DNA of 64,000 bases from Alphaproteobacteria bacterium (GCA_018969425.1 JAGWYJ010000016.1:1-64000); one strand, 5' to 3'. Positions 9,263 to 19,963 are shown, counted from the stretch's first letter. Numbers and translations: made by a program. Notes: generated by a model not told the origin, from the letters alone.

Positions 9263-9703
9263 TCAAGGGCTGCTTGAGGGACAGGCGCCTAGATAAGTCG
9301 CATCCGCCCTCATCGAGAACCCTGTCGGGATGCCGATGACCCTGGCTTTTCCTCGAGCGGTGATGGACATCGTTCGGTCTGTGTAGGTCAGAACGGCCTG
9401 CGCTGTGCCGGGAATGTCTCCATTGCAGATCAGCTTGAAGTTGTACCCCCCCTGAGCCGGAGAGACCTCATCGACCGTGCAGGACTCATCGAGGTCGTAG
9501 GCCAGCGCCCTCAGCGTCATCCGGGCCTTTTTCGCGTCAAGACATTCGGTGTTGGTCTCGCGGATAGGGATACCCGCGACGCTGGTTTCCTGCTTCCAGG
9601 ACCAGAGGCCGGCGTTGACATTGAAGTTAGCGTCTTTCTGCGTGTCCGCCACGGCGGCCGAAACCGCAATGACCGCAATAGCAGCAAGCCACACCCGCCT
9701 CAT
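9263..9703 (-). CDS. Exported DUF3617-like protein
   Basis: MRRVWLAAIAVIAVSAAVA is a signal peptide. The mature part has the DUF3617 pattern: GLWSWKQET near the start (usually written as G-x-W), spaced cysteines in TECLDAKKA, DESCTVDE, FKLICNGD and LGACPSSS, and a closing lipocalin-like beta pattern (MSITARGKA, FSMRADATYLG). The family is periplasmic and has no established function. GGAGG 7 bases before the ATG at 9701-9703 clearly decides the start; the frame is open for 11 more codons upstream without a ribosome site. The 146-residue size fits. The neighbours, hppA and the rhomboid gene, do not suggest a role. Confidence 0.65.
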   Translation of the reverse strand: MRRVWLAAIAVIAVSAAVADTQKDANFNVNAGLWSWKQETSVAGIPIRETNTECLDAKKARMTLRALAYDLDESCTVDEVSPAQGGYNFKLICNGDIPGTAQAVLTYTDRTMSITARGKARVIGIPTGFSMRADATYLGACPSSSP

Positions 9704-9806
9704 GACACCCTCCTGCGCATCCGCCGCACGGGACACCCCGCTCTGATCATGAAGCCACAGCCTTCATGAACGTCAGCCGAACGACGAAGATGGCCGAGCG
9801 TTCTTC

Positions 9807-10505
9807 TCAAGAGAAACCAGCCGTATGGGGCCGGTCAAGCGCAAGCATCAGACACGCGCCAGCGACATATCCCCCAAGATGGGCCTCCCACGCGAGGCCG
9901 CCCCCAAGAAGTGCGGGAGCGATGAGAGTGAGAATGAGATTTGAAACTGCAAACAGCAGTGTGAACCCCCAGAACTCTCGTGCGAACATCACACTCTCAG
10001 ACGAATTGCGTCCGGCGAGCAGCGCAGCAGCCATTAGGCCTGAAGTCCCACCGGAGGCGCCGACCACCACGCCCGGAAAACCTGGGTTCAGAAGGACGAA
10101 AACCAAAGACCCTGCAACGACAGACAAAGCGAACAAAAGCGCCCAGGCGCAGCCGCCGCGAACGTCTTCACCCAACTTTCGGGCGACTGGAGATCCGAAG
10201 GCAAGCAGAAAGCCCGCGTTGACGCTCACATGCAGCCAATCGGCATGCAGGAGAGCAGACGACAGAAAGGGCGTCGCAGCGGCGATAGGTCCGTCATACC
10301 CGCCCCCCCAGACGCCGGTCCGCCCGAGCTTCTCCGGGATCAGCGCGAAGCGCTCGATGACCATCTCCTGCATCGCGGCCGGCGAGATGGTAAAAGCGAG
10401 ATGCGCCCCAAGAAGAAGCAAACTCGCGCACACAACCACGCCAGGGGCGTTGATCAGGCGTTCTCTGGGGGCAGCGGGATCTGGAGTGTCCATCGACAGA
10501 TACAT
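9807..10505 (-). CDS. Rhomboid family intramembrane serine protease
   Basis: Rhomboids cut other membrane proteins within the lipid bilayer. This 232-residue protein has about six transmembrane segments. The catalytic serine is in VVGASGGTSG (Ser151), and the partner histidine is in EAHLGGYVAGA (His209). HADWLHVSVNAGFLLAFGS in the second segment supplies the conserved His and Asn that stabilise the oxyanion. The spacing is that of the compact bacterial GlpG-like core without extra domains. The start is the ATG at 10503-10505. It sits alone on its strand between the DUF3617-like gene and ilvC. Substrates are unknown. Confidence 0.88.
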   Translation of the reverse strand: MYLSMDTPDPAAPRERLINAPGVVVCASLLLLGAHLAFTISPAAMQEMVIERFALIPEKLGRTGVWGGGYDGPIAAATPFLSSALLHADWLHVSVNAGFLLAFGSPVARKLGEDVRGGCAWALLFALSVVAGSLVFVLLNPGFPGVVVGASGGTSGLMAAALLAGRNSSESVMFAREFWGFTLLFAVSNLILTLIAPALLGGGLAWEAHLGGYVAGACLMLALDRPHTAGFS

Positions 10506-10685
10506 GGCGCCTCAGGCCGCCATCATCAACCAGCCGCAACGGCGCATCGCCAGGAATAAACTTCACCCAACCCCAACCTCAGGGCGCCGCATGCGCGACG
10601 CCCCGACGCCGTCATACGGTCGTCAAAGAAGCGGCTGACCGGCGGTTGACGGCATGCAGTTGCCGGCCGTCGCGCCCCAGCCGGA

Positions 10686-12396
<1,711 letters not shown>

Positions 12397-12493
12397 GCCA
12401 GCCTCCAGGAAACAGGAGCAGCTTCATGACGCGATGAGACGGAAAGCGAGCCGCCATAATCAGGACGTAATATCGGGCGCATCAGACTAACCA

Positions 12494-14281
12494 TCAAACA
12501 AGCACCTTCCCGGCCTCGCCGATCTCGTCTCCGGTGATCGAGCCGAGAATCATCTCGTTATGCGCCGCCCCGGATGGGATCATCGGAAAACAGTTTTCCG
12601 CCTTCTCAACGCGACAGTCGAAGATCACAGGACGAGGAGTATTGATCATTTCAAGAATGGCGTCGTCGAGGTCGGCCGGGGAATTGCACCGGATACCATG
12701 AGCGCCATAAGCCTCAGCCAGCTTCACGAAGTCAGGAAGACTGTCCGAGTAGGAATGAGAATATCGCTCCCCATGAAGCAGCTGCTGCCACTGACGGACC
12801 ATGCCCATCCACTCATTGTTGAGGATGAAGATCTTGATGGGAAGATCATGCTGAATGGCGGTGGAGATCTCCTGCATCGTCATCTGAACGGACGCGTCAC
12901 CGGCGATATCGATGACAAGGGCGGAGGGGTGAGCGGCCTGGACCCCCACCGCCGCAGGTAAGCCGTATCCCATTGTGCCGAGGCCCCCGGAAGTCATCCA
13001 GCGGTTGGGTTGATCAAAGTGAAAGAACTGGGCAGCCCACATCTGATGCTGACCAACTTCAGTCGTGATGTAGACATCACGGTCTTTTGTCAGCGCATAA
13101 AGTCGTTCGATCGCATACTGAGGCTTAATGATCCCAGTCGAGGCAGGATAAGCGAAACACTTGCGAGCCCGCCACTGTTCGATCTGTTCACGCCAGGGAG
13201 AAAGATCCGGTCCCTTCTGACGGCCGCGCGCTGCCCAGGCAGCCACGAGCGCGGATAGCGCCTCCCCGCAATCCGCCACAATAGGAACATCCGCCCGCAC
13301 ATTCTTGTTGATCGAAGACGGATCGATATCGATGTGAATCTTCTTTGACCCCGGAGAAAAGGCGTCCAGACGACCTGTTACGCGGTCATCAAACCGAGCC
13401 CCCACGCAGACCATGACATCGCAGTCATGCATAGCGTTATTCGCCTCAAAACTCCCATGCATGCCGAGCATGCCGAGCCATTGCGGCGAAGAGGCGGGAA
13501 AAGCGCCTAGACCCATCAGGGTCGATGTCACAGGAAATCCGGTAAGCGTGGCCAGTTCGCGGAGGGCTTCCGAAGCCTTCGGACCCGAATTTATCACTCC
13601 GCCGCCCGAATAGATGATCGGCCGCTCGGCTCTCGCCATAAGCGCGACGGCTTCCTCAATCCTGTGATCAACAGGAATGGTTCTTGGCCTGTATGTCCGG
13701 TGTTCGATGGCGCCGGGACCGACATAGGGGCCTCGCGCAAACTGTACGTTTTTCGGAATGTCGATAACGACTGGACCGGGACGCCCGGAGGTGGCGATGT
13801 AAAACGCCTCATGAATGATGCGAGCCAGATCATTCACATCACGAACAAGATAATTATGCTTCGTGCACGCGCGAGTGATCCCGACCGTGTCGGCCTCCTG
13901 AAACGCATCGGAACCGATCAGATGCGTCGGGACCTGCCCAGTGATCACCACCATGGGGATAGAGTCCATAAGAGCGTCGGCGATCGGAGTAACCATGTTG
14001 GTTGCCCCGGGCCCGGAGGTGGCGAGCGCCACCCCGCACCTCCCGGTGGAACGGGCGTACCCTTCGGCCATATGGCCTGCGCCCTGCTCATGGCGGACCA
14101 GAATGTGCCGGACACGATCCTGAGCGTAGATGGCGTCATAAATGGGAAGGACCGCTCCGCCCGGATAACCGAAAATCGTATCGACACCCTGATCCGTCAG
14201 GGCGCGGAGCACGATCTCAGCGCCGGTGAGCATTTCCGCCTGCGTCACATCTCCTCCTGTATGTCCGTCCATCTGACCCAT
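12494..14281 (-). CDS. ilvB: Acetolactate synthase large (catalytic) subunit
   Basis: This is a ThDP-dependent enzyme that joins two pyruvates to acetolactate, or pyruvate with 2-oxobutyrate. IFGYPGGAVLPIYDAIY and the activating glutamate in LVRHEQGAGHMAEGYAR (about residue 65) are present. Near residue 460 the ThDP motif runs from GDASVQM to LNNEWMGMVRQWQ. FAD-binding segments lie between. The length of 595 residues is typical. The first ATG (14279-14281) is used here. An ATG at 14272 preceded by AGGA and a GTG just after GGAGGAG are alternatives that would remove 3 or 11 residues. The leader carries a Leu/Val peptide and an intrinsic terminator, so expression probably responds to branched-chain amino acids. 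Confidence 0.96.
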   Translation of the reverse strand: MGQMDGHTGGDVTQAEMLTGAEIVLRALTDQGVDTIFGYPGGAVLPIYDAIYAQDRVRHILVRHEQGAGHMAEGYARSTGRCGVALATSGPGATNMVTPIADALMDSIPMVVITGQVPTHLIGSDAFQEADTVGITRACTKHNYLVRDVNDLARIIHEAFYIATSGRPGPVVIDIPKNVQFARGPYVGPGAIEHRTYRPRTIPVDHRIEEAVALMARAERPIIYSGGGVINSGPKASEALRELATLTGFPVTSTLMGLGAFPASSPQWLGMLGMHGSFEANNAMHDCDVMVCVGARFDDRVTGRLDAFSPGSKKIHIDIDPSSINKNVRADVPIVADCGEALSALVAAWAARGRQKGPDLSPWREQIEQWRARKCFAYPASTGIIKPQYAIERLYALTKDRDVYITTEVGQHQMWAAQFFHFDQPNRWMTSGGLGTMGYGLPAAVGVQAAHPSALVIDIAGDASVQMTMQEISTAIQHDLPIKIFILNNEWMGMVRQWQQLLHGERYSHSYSDSLPDFVKLAEAYGAHGIRCNSPADLDDAILEMINTPRPVIFDCRVEKAENCFPMIPSGAAHNEMILGSITGDEIGEAGKVLV

Positions 14282-14303
14282 CCTGACGCCTCAATGCTCT
14301 CCG

Positions 14304-14333
14304 GGAAAAGAAAAAGGGCCGCATCGGGCCCTT
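14304..14333 (-). terminator. Attenuator terminator before ilvB
   Basis: On the minus strand AAGGGCC and GGCCCTT (14327-14333 and 14314-14320) form a stem with a 6-base loop. It is followed directly by TTTCTTTTCC, a good U-run. A strong intrinsic terminator placed just before the ilvB start and after a Leu/Val-rich leader peptide is the expected layout of transcription attenuation. It is not at the end of any gene on this strand: miaA stops about 140 bases upstream of it. Confidence 0.8.
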
Positions 14334-14343
14334 GTCCTAAAAC

Positions 14344-14382
14344 CTCGCCTGCAGGTTCCTCTCTCAGGGAACCCGCGGCGAG
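14344..14382 (-). promoter_or_regulatory. Pause or antiterminator hairpin of the ilvB leader
   Basis: On the forward strand GGTTCC (14354-14359) pairs with GGAACC (14368-14373). The outer arms CTCGCC (14344-14349) and GGCGAG (14377-14382) extend the stem. The structure overlaps the end of the leader-peptide frame, where a translating or stalled ribosome would disrupt it. It lies just before the terminator hairpin. Confidence 0.55.
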
Positions 14383-14417
14383 CCGCTTACGAGTACAAGG
14401 CCTAGTGTCAAAAACAT
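14364..14417 (-). CDS. ilvB leader peptide (17 residues, Leu/Val-rich)
   Basis: A short frame on the ilvB strand encodes MFLTLGLVLVSGSPRVP and a TGA. Residues 7-10 are Leu-Val-Leu-Val, followed by another valine near the end, so four leucines and three valines fall within 17 residues. A terminator hairpin with a U-run follows about 30 bases later, then ilvB. Starvation for charged leucyl- or valyl-tRNA would stall a ribosome on these codons and favour read-through. The peptide has GGCGAG upstream as a weak ribosome site. The role is inferred from this layout, which is well known for ilv operons. Confidence 0.75.
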   Translation of the reverse strand: MFLTLGLVLVSGSPRVP

Positions 14418-14470
14418 GCGTCTCGCCGCTCGCAAGGATTAATTCGCCCTTATCATCCCGAAAATCTGCA

Positions 14471-15478
14471 TTAGCGTTTCAAACTGACCGCGTCAATCTC
14501 GCCAAGAAGGGCAGAAATGACCTTTACCCGCGTATCTGTTGACTGAGAAGGGATACGCGGCCACCGCGTGAACTGATGAGTGATCCAGGTCATCTGGCGT
14601 TTTGCATATCGTCTCGTATCCCGTCGACAGCGGTCAATCGCCTCGTCGAGAGACGCCCCTCCGGCAAAGAAGGCGCAAAAACCAGGCATTCCATGGGCCC
14701 GCATTACGGGGAGCTCCGGATCGAGCCTTCGCATCCAGAGCGCTCGCGCTTCATCTAAAGCGCCCTCCCCGATCATGCGAGAGACCCGTTGGTCGATAAC
14801 GCGGTACGTATCTTCCCGCGGCGGGGTCAGAGCGACGCCAAGCCACTCCCCACTCTTTAATACAGGAGCCGCGGCCCCATGGTAAGATGATATCGGCCGG
14901 CCGGTTGCGAGGAGCACTTCGAGGGCTCGCGCCATTCGCTGTCTGTCCCTCTCATCAATTCTGTTGACGCAGAGAGGGTCGCCCTCGACCAGCCTCGCCC
15001 AGGCAGCCGCCCGATCCTCGGCCACAATTCGCCTCGCCTCCCGCCGCACGGCATCCGGAATGGGGGGAACATCCGAAAGACCGTCGACAAGAGCCTGGAG
15101 ATAAAGTCCGGTGCCTCCGACGATAACAGGTGTCCGACCGGCGGAACGAATACGTTCGATGCGATCGGCGGCTTCCTTCATCCATCGTCCGACCGAGTAA
15201 CGCTCGACCGCGTCGACATGGCCGAACAGGTAATGCTCGGCCTCAGCTTCCTCCCGGTCATCAGGCCGCGCCGTCAGGATCCGGAGATCAGCATAGACCT
15301 GCATCGCATCGGCGTTGACCACGTCGCCATCGAAACGGCGGGCAAGCTCAATGGCTAGGCGGGTCTTGCCGCTTGCAGTCGGCCCATGAATGAGGATAGC
15401 TGCCGGCGATCGGTCCTTTCGGCTTTCCTCCTCCTGCGCGGCGGCGCGGATCGGTCTCGACGCTGCAGCCTGACCCAT
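14471..15478 (-). CDS. miaA: tRNA dimethylallyltransferase
   Basis: MiaA transfers a dimethylallyl group to adenosine 37 of tRNAs that read codons starting with U. HGPTASGKTRLAIELA (P-loop at residues 32-39), NADAMQVYADLRILTARP and PVIVGGTGLYLQALVDGL are the family blocks. FAGGASLDEAIDRCRRDTRR and YAKRQMTWI form the C-terminal part. The 335 residues include about 25 extra at the N-terminus before the conserved fold. A purine-rich AGGAGGAGG lies inside this extension, with no ordinary start codon close after it. The ATG (15476-15478) is only 17 bases from the serB start on the other strand, leaving almost no room for promoters between the two genes. Confidence 0.93.
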   Translation of the reverse strand: MGQAAASRPIRAAAQEEESRKDRSPAAILIHGPTASGKTRLAIELARRFDGDVVNADAMQVYADLRILTARPDDREEAEAEHYLFGHVDAVERYSVGRWMKEAADRIERIRSAGRTPVIVGGTGLYLQALVDGLSDVPPIPDAVRREARRIVAEDRAAAWARLVEGDPLCVNRIDERDRQRMARALEVLLATGRPISSYHGAAAPVLKSGEWLGVALTPPREDTYRVIDQRVSRMIGEGALDEARALWMRRLDPELPVMRAHGMPGFCAFFAGGASLDEAIDRCRRDTRRYAKRQMTWITHQFTRWPRIPSQSTDTRVKVISALLGEIDAVSLKR

Positions 15479-15495
15479 TGCCGACTTCCCGCTCC

Positions 15496-16416
15496 ATGAC
15501 CCTGTGCCTCACAACCGTCTCCGCCCTGAAAACCGACGCCGCGCGAGACATCGCACGACGATCTCCCGGAGCGATCGGCCCGATGAAGCAACTTGGCGGG
15601 AGACGATGGTCGGCGACCGAAGTCAGCATAGACCGGACTGCTCAGGCCGAGCTAGAGGAATTTCTGGCTGTCGAAGCTGCGGCTGGAGAGACGGACTGGG
15701 CATTGACCTCGACCGGGCCCCGACGCAAACGCCTCCTTATATCGGACATGGACTCCACAATAATCGGACAGGAGTGCCTTGACGAACTGGCCGATTTCGC
15801 CGGGCTTAAAGCCGAGGTGTCCGCGATAACGGAAAAAGCCATGCGGGGCGAACTGGATTTCGAAGCGGCCCTGACAACCCGCGTCGCAATGCTTCGCGGT
15901 CTGCCCCTATCCGCCCTGGACGACTGTCACGCTTCGCGGATCACGCTCAACCCCGGAGCGAGGATCCTTGTCGCAACAATGCGTGCGAACGGCGCCAGGT
16001 GCGTTCTGGTGTCCGGAGGATTTGGCTTCTTCACCTCCAAGGTGAGCGCCTCGGCGGGTTTTGACGCAGACCGGGCCAATACCCTGATACACGACGGCGA
16101 CACGCTGACGGGGGAGGTGGGCCGTCCTATCCTCGGCCGAGAAGCCAAACTGACAGCATTGCTGGAAGAAACGGCGTTGCGCGGCCTGTCGGCTTCGGAT
16201 GCGATCGCTATCGGGGATGGAGCCAACGACCTCGCCATGATTCGGGCCGCAGGCCTTGGAGTGGCCTTCAAGGCCAAACCGGTCGTTGCGGCTGAAACAC
16301 GGGCGAGGATCGAATTCACCGATCTCTCCGCAGCGTTGTTCTTTCAGGGATACGCTGAAGACGAATTCGTGGACCCCGACATCAGCCCTCTATCTCGTCT
16401 TGACCGACACGAATGA
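15496..16416 (+). CDS. serB: Phosphoserine phosphatase
   Basis: SerB removes phosphate from O-phosphoserine, the last step of serine synthesis. HAD motif I is DMDSTIIGQECLDELADFAG near residue 84, motif II is VLVSGGFGFFT, and motif III/IV is AIAIGDGANDLAMIRAAGLG. About 80 residues precede the HAD core, in the position where many SerB proteins carry a regulatory ACT-like region; here that region is not clearly recognisable. I use the ATG at 15496; the frame is also open to a TTG at 15478. No clear ribosome site is visible. Its end overlaps the end of the convergent degP-like gene by 27 bases. Confidence 0.93.
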   Translation: MTLCLTTVSALKTDAARDIARRSPGAIGPMKQLGGRRWSATEVSIDRTAQAELEEFLAVEAAAGETDWALTSTGPRRKRLLISDMDSTIIGQECLDELADFAGLKAEVSAITEKAMRGELDFEAALTTRVAMLRGLPLSALDDCHASRITLNPGARILVATMRANGARCVLVSGGFGFFTSKVSASAGFDADRANTLIHDGDTLTGEVGRPILGREAKLTALLEETALRGLSASDAIAIGDGANDLAMIRAAGLGVAFKAKPVVAAETRARIEFTDLSAALFFQGYAEDEFVDPDISPLSRLDRHE

Positions 16417-17853
16417 CGCCTCGTTGACACCCCACACCTGGAGCAGCACCGGTTTGCCGGCCTGATCCGCGCTTTCTGCTGCGGCGATCGCCTGCTCCGG
16501 GTTCGAGACCGGTTGAAAATTCACCTCTGTAACCACCGAACCGAGCCGGAGTTTTCCAAGCGCATCGGATCCGGTTTCTATCTGACGGACAATCACTCCG
16601 CGGACTGAGGCAGGTATCCCGTTTCGCCGTCTGTCGGCGTCTTCAATAACGCCAAACGTGACACCCAGGATATTGGACAGCTCCCGCGCCGCTTCCCGCT
16701 CAGCAGTCTCCGTCGGCGCTGTCAGCGACGGTTGCGCTGCGAGACGAACCGTGGTGGCGGCCGGCTTGCCTCCCCGTATATACCGCACGCTGATCTGGGC
16801 GCCCACCTGCGCGACCCCAATGATTCGCGAGAGGTCACGACTCTCGCGGATTGGCTGATTGTTGAAAGCCGTAATCAGATCCCCGACCTTGAGACCGGCC
16901 CCTTCAGCTGGCCCGCCCTTGGTCACCCCGGTTATGATGGCCCCCTCTGGGCGCTTCAGACCATACGCCTCCGCAATCTGCTGATCGACCGCACGAACCA
17001 TGACACCCAGCGAGCCGCGACGCGTTGAGCCATACCTTTTGAGCTGCGCCACCACAGACTTCGTCAGGTTTGAGGGAACAGAAAAACCGACACCCACCGA
17101 TCCGCCGCTGTCGCCTGGGGAGAATATCGCCGTATTGATGCCGATCACCTCTCCCTTGAGGTTGAAAAGCGGTCCTCCCGAATTCCCACGATTGATGGCG
17201 GCGTCTGTTTGAATGAAGTCATCAAACGAGCCGGCGCTGATGTCTCGATTGCGGGCCGAAATGATGCCTGCCGTCACTGTCCCGCCCAGGCCGAATGGAT
17301 TTCCGATCGCCACGACCCACTCGCCGACCTGCGCCGTATCCGAATTTCCGAAAACAGCGGGGGTGAGAACGCCCTTACTGTCCACCTTGAGCAACGCCAG
17401 ATCCGTCTCCTCGTCTCGGCCGACCAGCTTAGCGCTCAGAACCGTCCCGTCCGAGAGAATGACATCAATTTCGTCAGCTTCTTCGATCACATGGTTATTG
17501 GTGACCACATGCCCCAGAGAATCGATAATGAAACCCGATCCAAGCGCCGACTGGCGCCTCATGCCTCCCTGATCTCCACGGCCGAAAAAGTCGTTGAACT
17601 CGTTCAGGGGAGAACCGGGCGGAAAACTCGGAAGACCATCCCCGCGAGCAACCGTCTGCCGCGTCGAGATATTCACGACTGACGGCATCAAACGTTTGGC
17701 GAGAGCCGAAAAGTCCTCACCGCTGAAGCCAGGACGATCAATCGCGCGCTGAGCTGACTGAGCTGAAGCAACTGGCGCGAAGGAGGCGGCGCCCGCCCAC
17801 AATGCAAGCCCAACCCCCACAGCGCGCCAAGCCTTGAGCCCATCCGCCAGCAT
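16390..17853 (-). CDS. DegP/HtrA family periplasmic serine protease
   Basis: DegP-type proteases degrade or refold damaged envelope proteins. A signal peptide covers residues 1-31 (cleavage after VASA). The trypsin-like catalytic triad is His121 in VVTNNHVIEEA, Asp151 in EETDLALLKV and Ser225 in NRGNSGGPLF. Two PDZ domains follow at about residues 280-370 and 390-480; VTKGGPAEGAGLKVGDLITA marks the first. The length of 487 fits the Do subfamily. It lies 101 bases after hflC on the same strand. The grouping with hflK and hflC is common in Alphaproteobacteria and suggests a shared role in membrane-protein quality control. DegP and DegQ cannot be separated on sequence alone. Confidence 0.93.
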   Translation of the reverse strand: MLADGLKAWRAVGVGLALWAGAASFAPVASAQSAQRAIDRPGFSGEDFSALAKRLMPSVVNISTRQTVARGDGLPSFPPGSPLNEFNDFFGRGDQGGMRRQSALGSGFIIDSLGHVVTNNHVIEEADEIDVILSDGTVLSAKLVGRDEETDLALLKVDSKGVLTPAVFGNSDTAQVGEWVVAIGNPFGLGGTVTAGIISARNRDISAGSFDDFIQTDAAINRGNSGGPLFNLKGEVIGINTAIFSPGDSGGSVGVGFSVPSNLTKSVVAQLKRYGSTRRGSLGVMVRAVDQQIAEAYGLKRPEGAIITGVTKGGPAEGAGLKVGDLITAFNNQPIRESRDLSRIIGVAQVGAQISVRYIRGGKPAATTVRLAAQPSLTAPTETAEREAARELSNILGVTFGVIEDADRRRNGIPASVRGVIVRQIETGSDALGKLRLGSVVTEVNFQPVSNPEQAIAAAESADQAGKPVLLQVWGVNEASFVSVKTR

Positions 17854-17954
17854 TCAACCAAACTCCAGGTATCAGGACTGCCTCACCGCCTGACACTGAC
17901 GCTATTGCGGAGAAACCGCAAGCAGCGACGCCAGATCTCCGGCTTAAGCTCGCC

Positions 17955-18833
17955 TCAACGACCGTCCTTATCCCCGAAGTAGCGGAAGAACTCGGAATCA
18001 GGAGAAATCACCAGAGGAGTGCCCTCTTTGATTGACCGTTCATACGCTTGCATCGATCGATAAAATGAGAAGAACTCGGGATCCCGACCGTAAGCGTTCG
18101 CGTATATCGCGTTTCGTTGCGCGTCGCCCTCGCCGCGCAGCTTCTGAGACGCTTCGTTGGCTTCCGCCAGGATGACGGAGACCTGCTTGTCTGCGTCGCC
18201 CACGATGGAAAGGTACTGTTCTTCCCCTTCCGCGCGATAAAGAGCCGCTTTCTGGTTAAGTTCGGCCTTCATTCTTTCGTAGACGCGCTCCGAGTTGGCC
18301 GGAGGCAGATCGGCGCGACGGATACGAACATCGATAATGTCCACTCCGAAGCTCGCCATGCTGGCGTTAAGGGACGCCTTGATACGCTGCATGAGCTGCG
18401 CCCTCTGGCCGGAAATGATGTCCGGGGTCGGGACTTTGCCAAGCTCGCCGCGAAGTGCGGCGATCATCCGCTGACGCAGCTGATTTTCGCCATTGGCCTC
18501 AGTCTGCGCAGATCGGAAGAACTGCAGCGGATCCTTGATACGATAGCGAGCGATCGCATCGACGATGAGGCGCTGCTGATCGCCCGCAATGATTTCCTGT
18601 TCGGCCAGATCAAAACCAAGATTTCTCTTATCGTAAATCACCACGTTCTGAATCAGCGGCCACTTCATGTGAAGTCCGGCCTGATCGACGTCTCCCGCAT
18701 TGATCACGTCGCGTTGCTGCCCGAACTGCAGAACGATCGCCTGCTGATCGACGCGAATGATGTAAAAGCAGCTCGAGAGCAGGATCAGAGCGATCGCTGC
18801 GACGACGCCTCCCGGTACGAAATACTTTTGCAT
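17955..18833 (-). CDS. hflC: HflC, modulator of the FtsH protease
   Basis: HflC is an SPFH/band-7 protein that forms a large periplasmic cage with HflK around FtsH. A single N-terminal membrane segment (about residues 5-25: VAAIALILLSSCFYIIRVDQ) is followed by the band-7 domain, with AIVLQFGQQRDVI, VDAIARYRIKDPLQFF and VDIIDVRIRRADLP. The coiled region AEGEEQYLSIVGDADKQVS is typical. The ATG at 18833 shares its first base with the last base of the hflK stop (TGATG), indicating translational coupling. The 292 residues match the family. Confidence 0.95.
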   Translation of the reverse strand: MQKYFVPGGVVAAIALILLSSCFYIIRVDQQAIVLQFGQQRDVINAGDVDQAGLHMKWPLIQNVVIYDKRNLGFDLAEQEIIAGDQQRLIVDAIARYRIKDPLQFFRSAQTEANGENQLRQRMIAALRGELGKVPTPDIISGQRAQLMQRIKASLNASMASFGVDIIDVRIRRADLPPANSERVYERMKAELNQKAALYRAEGEEQYLSIVGDADKQVSVILAEANEASQKLRGEGDAQRNAIYANAYGRDPEFFSFYRSMQAYERSIKEGTPLVISPDSEFFRYFGDKDGR

Positions 18834-19963
18834 CACTGGGCCTCCTTCTTCCGGCCGCGGAGCTGATCAAGCGGGAGATAGGGAACCGCCCCAGCCTTGC
18901 TGTCGAGGATGATCTTGTCCGTCTTGCCGAGAACGCCCTCCATAGTTTCGAGAAACATGCGTTCTCTCGTAACCCGCGGAGCCTTTTGATACTGAGTGTA
19001 AACAAGACTGAAACGAGCCGCCTCACCCTCTGCGTTCGCAACCGAGGACTCACGGTACGCCTCCGCTTCCTGGATCATTCTCTGCGCCTGACCGCGAGCC
19101 TCAGGGACCACCTTGTTCCGATAGGCTGTGGCCTCATTGATCCGCTTGGCGCGATCCTGTTCAGCGTTACTCACGTCTCGCTGGACGTCGACAACTTCGG
19201 CTGGGGCGGTCGCACCCTTAAGTGAGATCGACACAATCTCTATGCCTGACTGATAGGTGTTCAGGGTCGACTGCATGAGATCACGGACCCGTGTCTCGAC
19301 CCCGGTTCTATCCCCGGTCGTAATCGGTTCAAACTGGCTCGTGCCGACCACTTCCCTCATCGCGCTCTCGCCGACCTGCCGGATCAGTTCTCCAGGCTCG
19401 GCGACATTGAACAGATACTGCTCGGGAACGTTGACCTTCCAGTTGATGGAAAAATCGATGTCGACGATGTTCTCGTCACCGGTCAGCATGAGACTTTCTT
19501 CTTCGCGCTCTCCGATCGCCGTCTCCGTTATCCGGTTGATCGGTACGATACGGGCGGTTTCAATCGGATTTGGAAATCTGAACCGGACGCCCGGACCTTC
19601 CGTCCGGTGCACCTTTCCAAATCGAAGAACAACCGCACTTTCCTGTTCGTTCACCTGATAAATCCCAGTCATCAGCCAGCCGACCAGACCGACGCCGAGG
19701 AGAATAAGAAGGCCCGTCGAACCCATTCCTCGAGGCGAAACGCCGCCTCCGCCGCCGCCCGAGCCGCCGCCCGAACCTCCTCGCCGCTTGAATCGCTCCT
19801 GCATTCTCTTGAGGCTCTCCTCAAGATCAGGCTTGTCCGAAGTCTGGCCGCCGCCTCCGGGCGCCTTAGGCTTGCCCCAGGGACTGTCTCCGCCTCCCGA
19901 ACCGCCGCCTCCGGCCGGGCCGCCGCCCCAGGGGCCGCCGCCTTTCTGGTCGTTCCAGGGCAT
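18833..19963 (-). CDS. hflK: HflK, modulator of the FtsH protease
   Basis: HflK is the partner of HflC. The first 80 residues are dominated by Gly and Pro (runs such as GGGPWGGGPAGGGGSGGGD and GGSGGGSGGGGGG), longer than in many relatives but typical in kind. A single membrane span follows at about 82-100 (GLLILLGVGLVGWLMTG), then the band-7 domain with SAVVLRFGKVHRTEGPGVRF and SINWKVNVPEQYLFNV. Near the C-terminus comes the coiled region AEAYRESSVANAEGEAARF. The ATG at 19961-19963 follows GGAGGGG. It begins the hflK-hflC-degP block and is divergent from the glycosyltransferase gene. Confidence 0.95.
   Translation of the reverse strand: MPWNDQKGGGPWGGGPAGGGGSGGGDSPWGKPKAPGGGGQTSDKPDLEESLKRMQERFKRRGGSGGGSGGGGGGVSPRGMGSTGLLILLGVGLVGWLMTGIYQVNEQESAVVLRFGKVHRTEGPGVRFRFPNPIETARIVPINRITETAIGEREEESLMLTGDENIVDIDFSINWKVNVPEQYLFNVAEPGELIRQVGESAMREVVGTSQFEPITTGDRTGVETRVRDLMQSTLNTYQSGIEIVSISLKGATAPAEVVDVQRDVSNAEQDRAKRINEATAYRNKVVPEARGQAQRMIQEAEAYRESSVANAEGEAARFSLVYTQYQKAPRVTRERMFLETMEGVLGKTDKIILDSKAGAVPYLPLDQLRGRKKEAQ

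Noticed and set aside
9766-10638. A 290-codon open frame on the plus strand
   Set aside because: It lies antisense to the rhomboid gene, is full of Arg, Pro and Ser as GC-rich shadow frames are, and shows no domain pattern.
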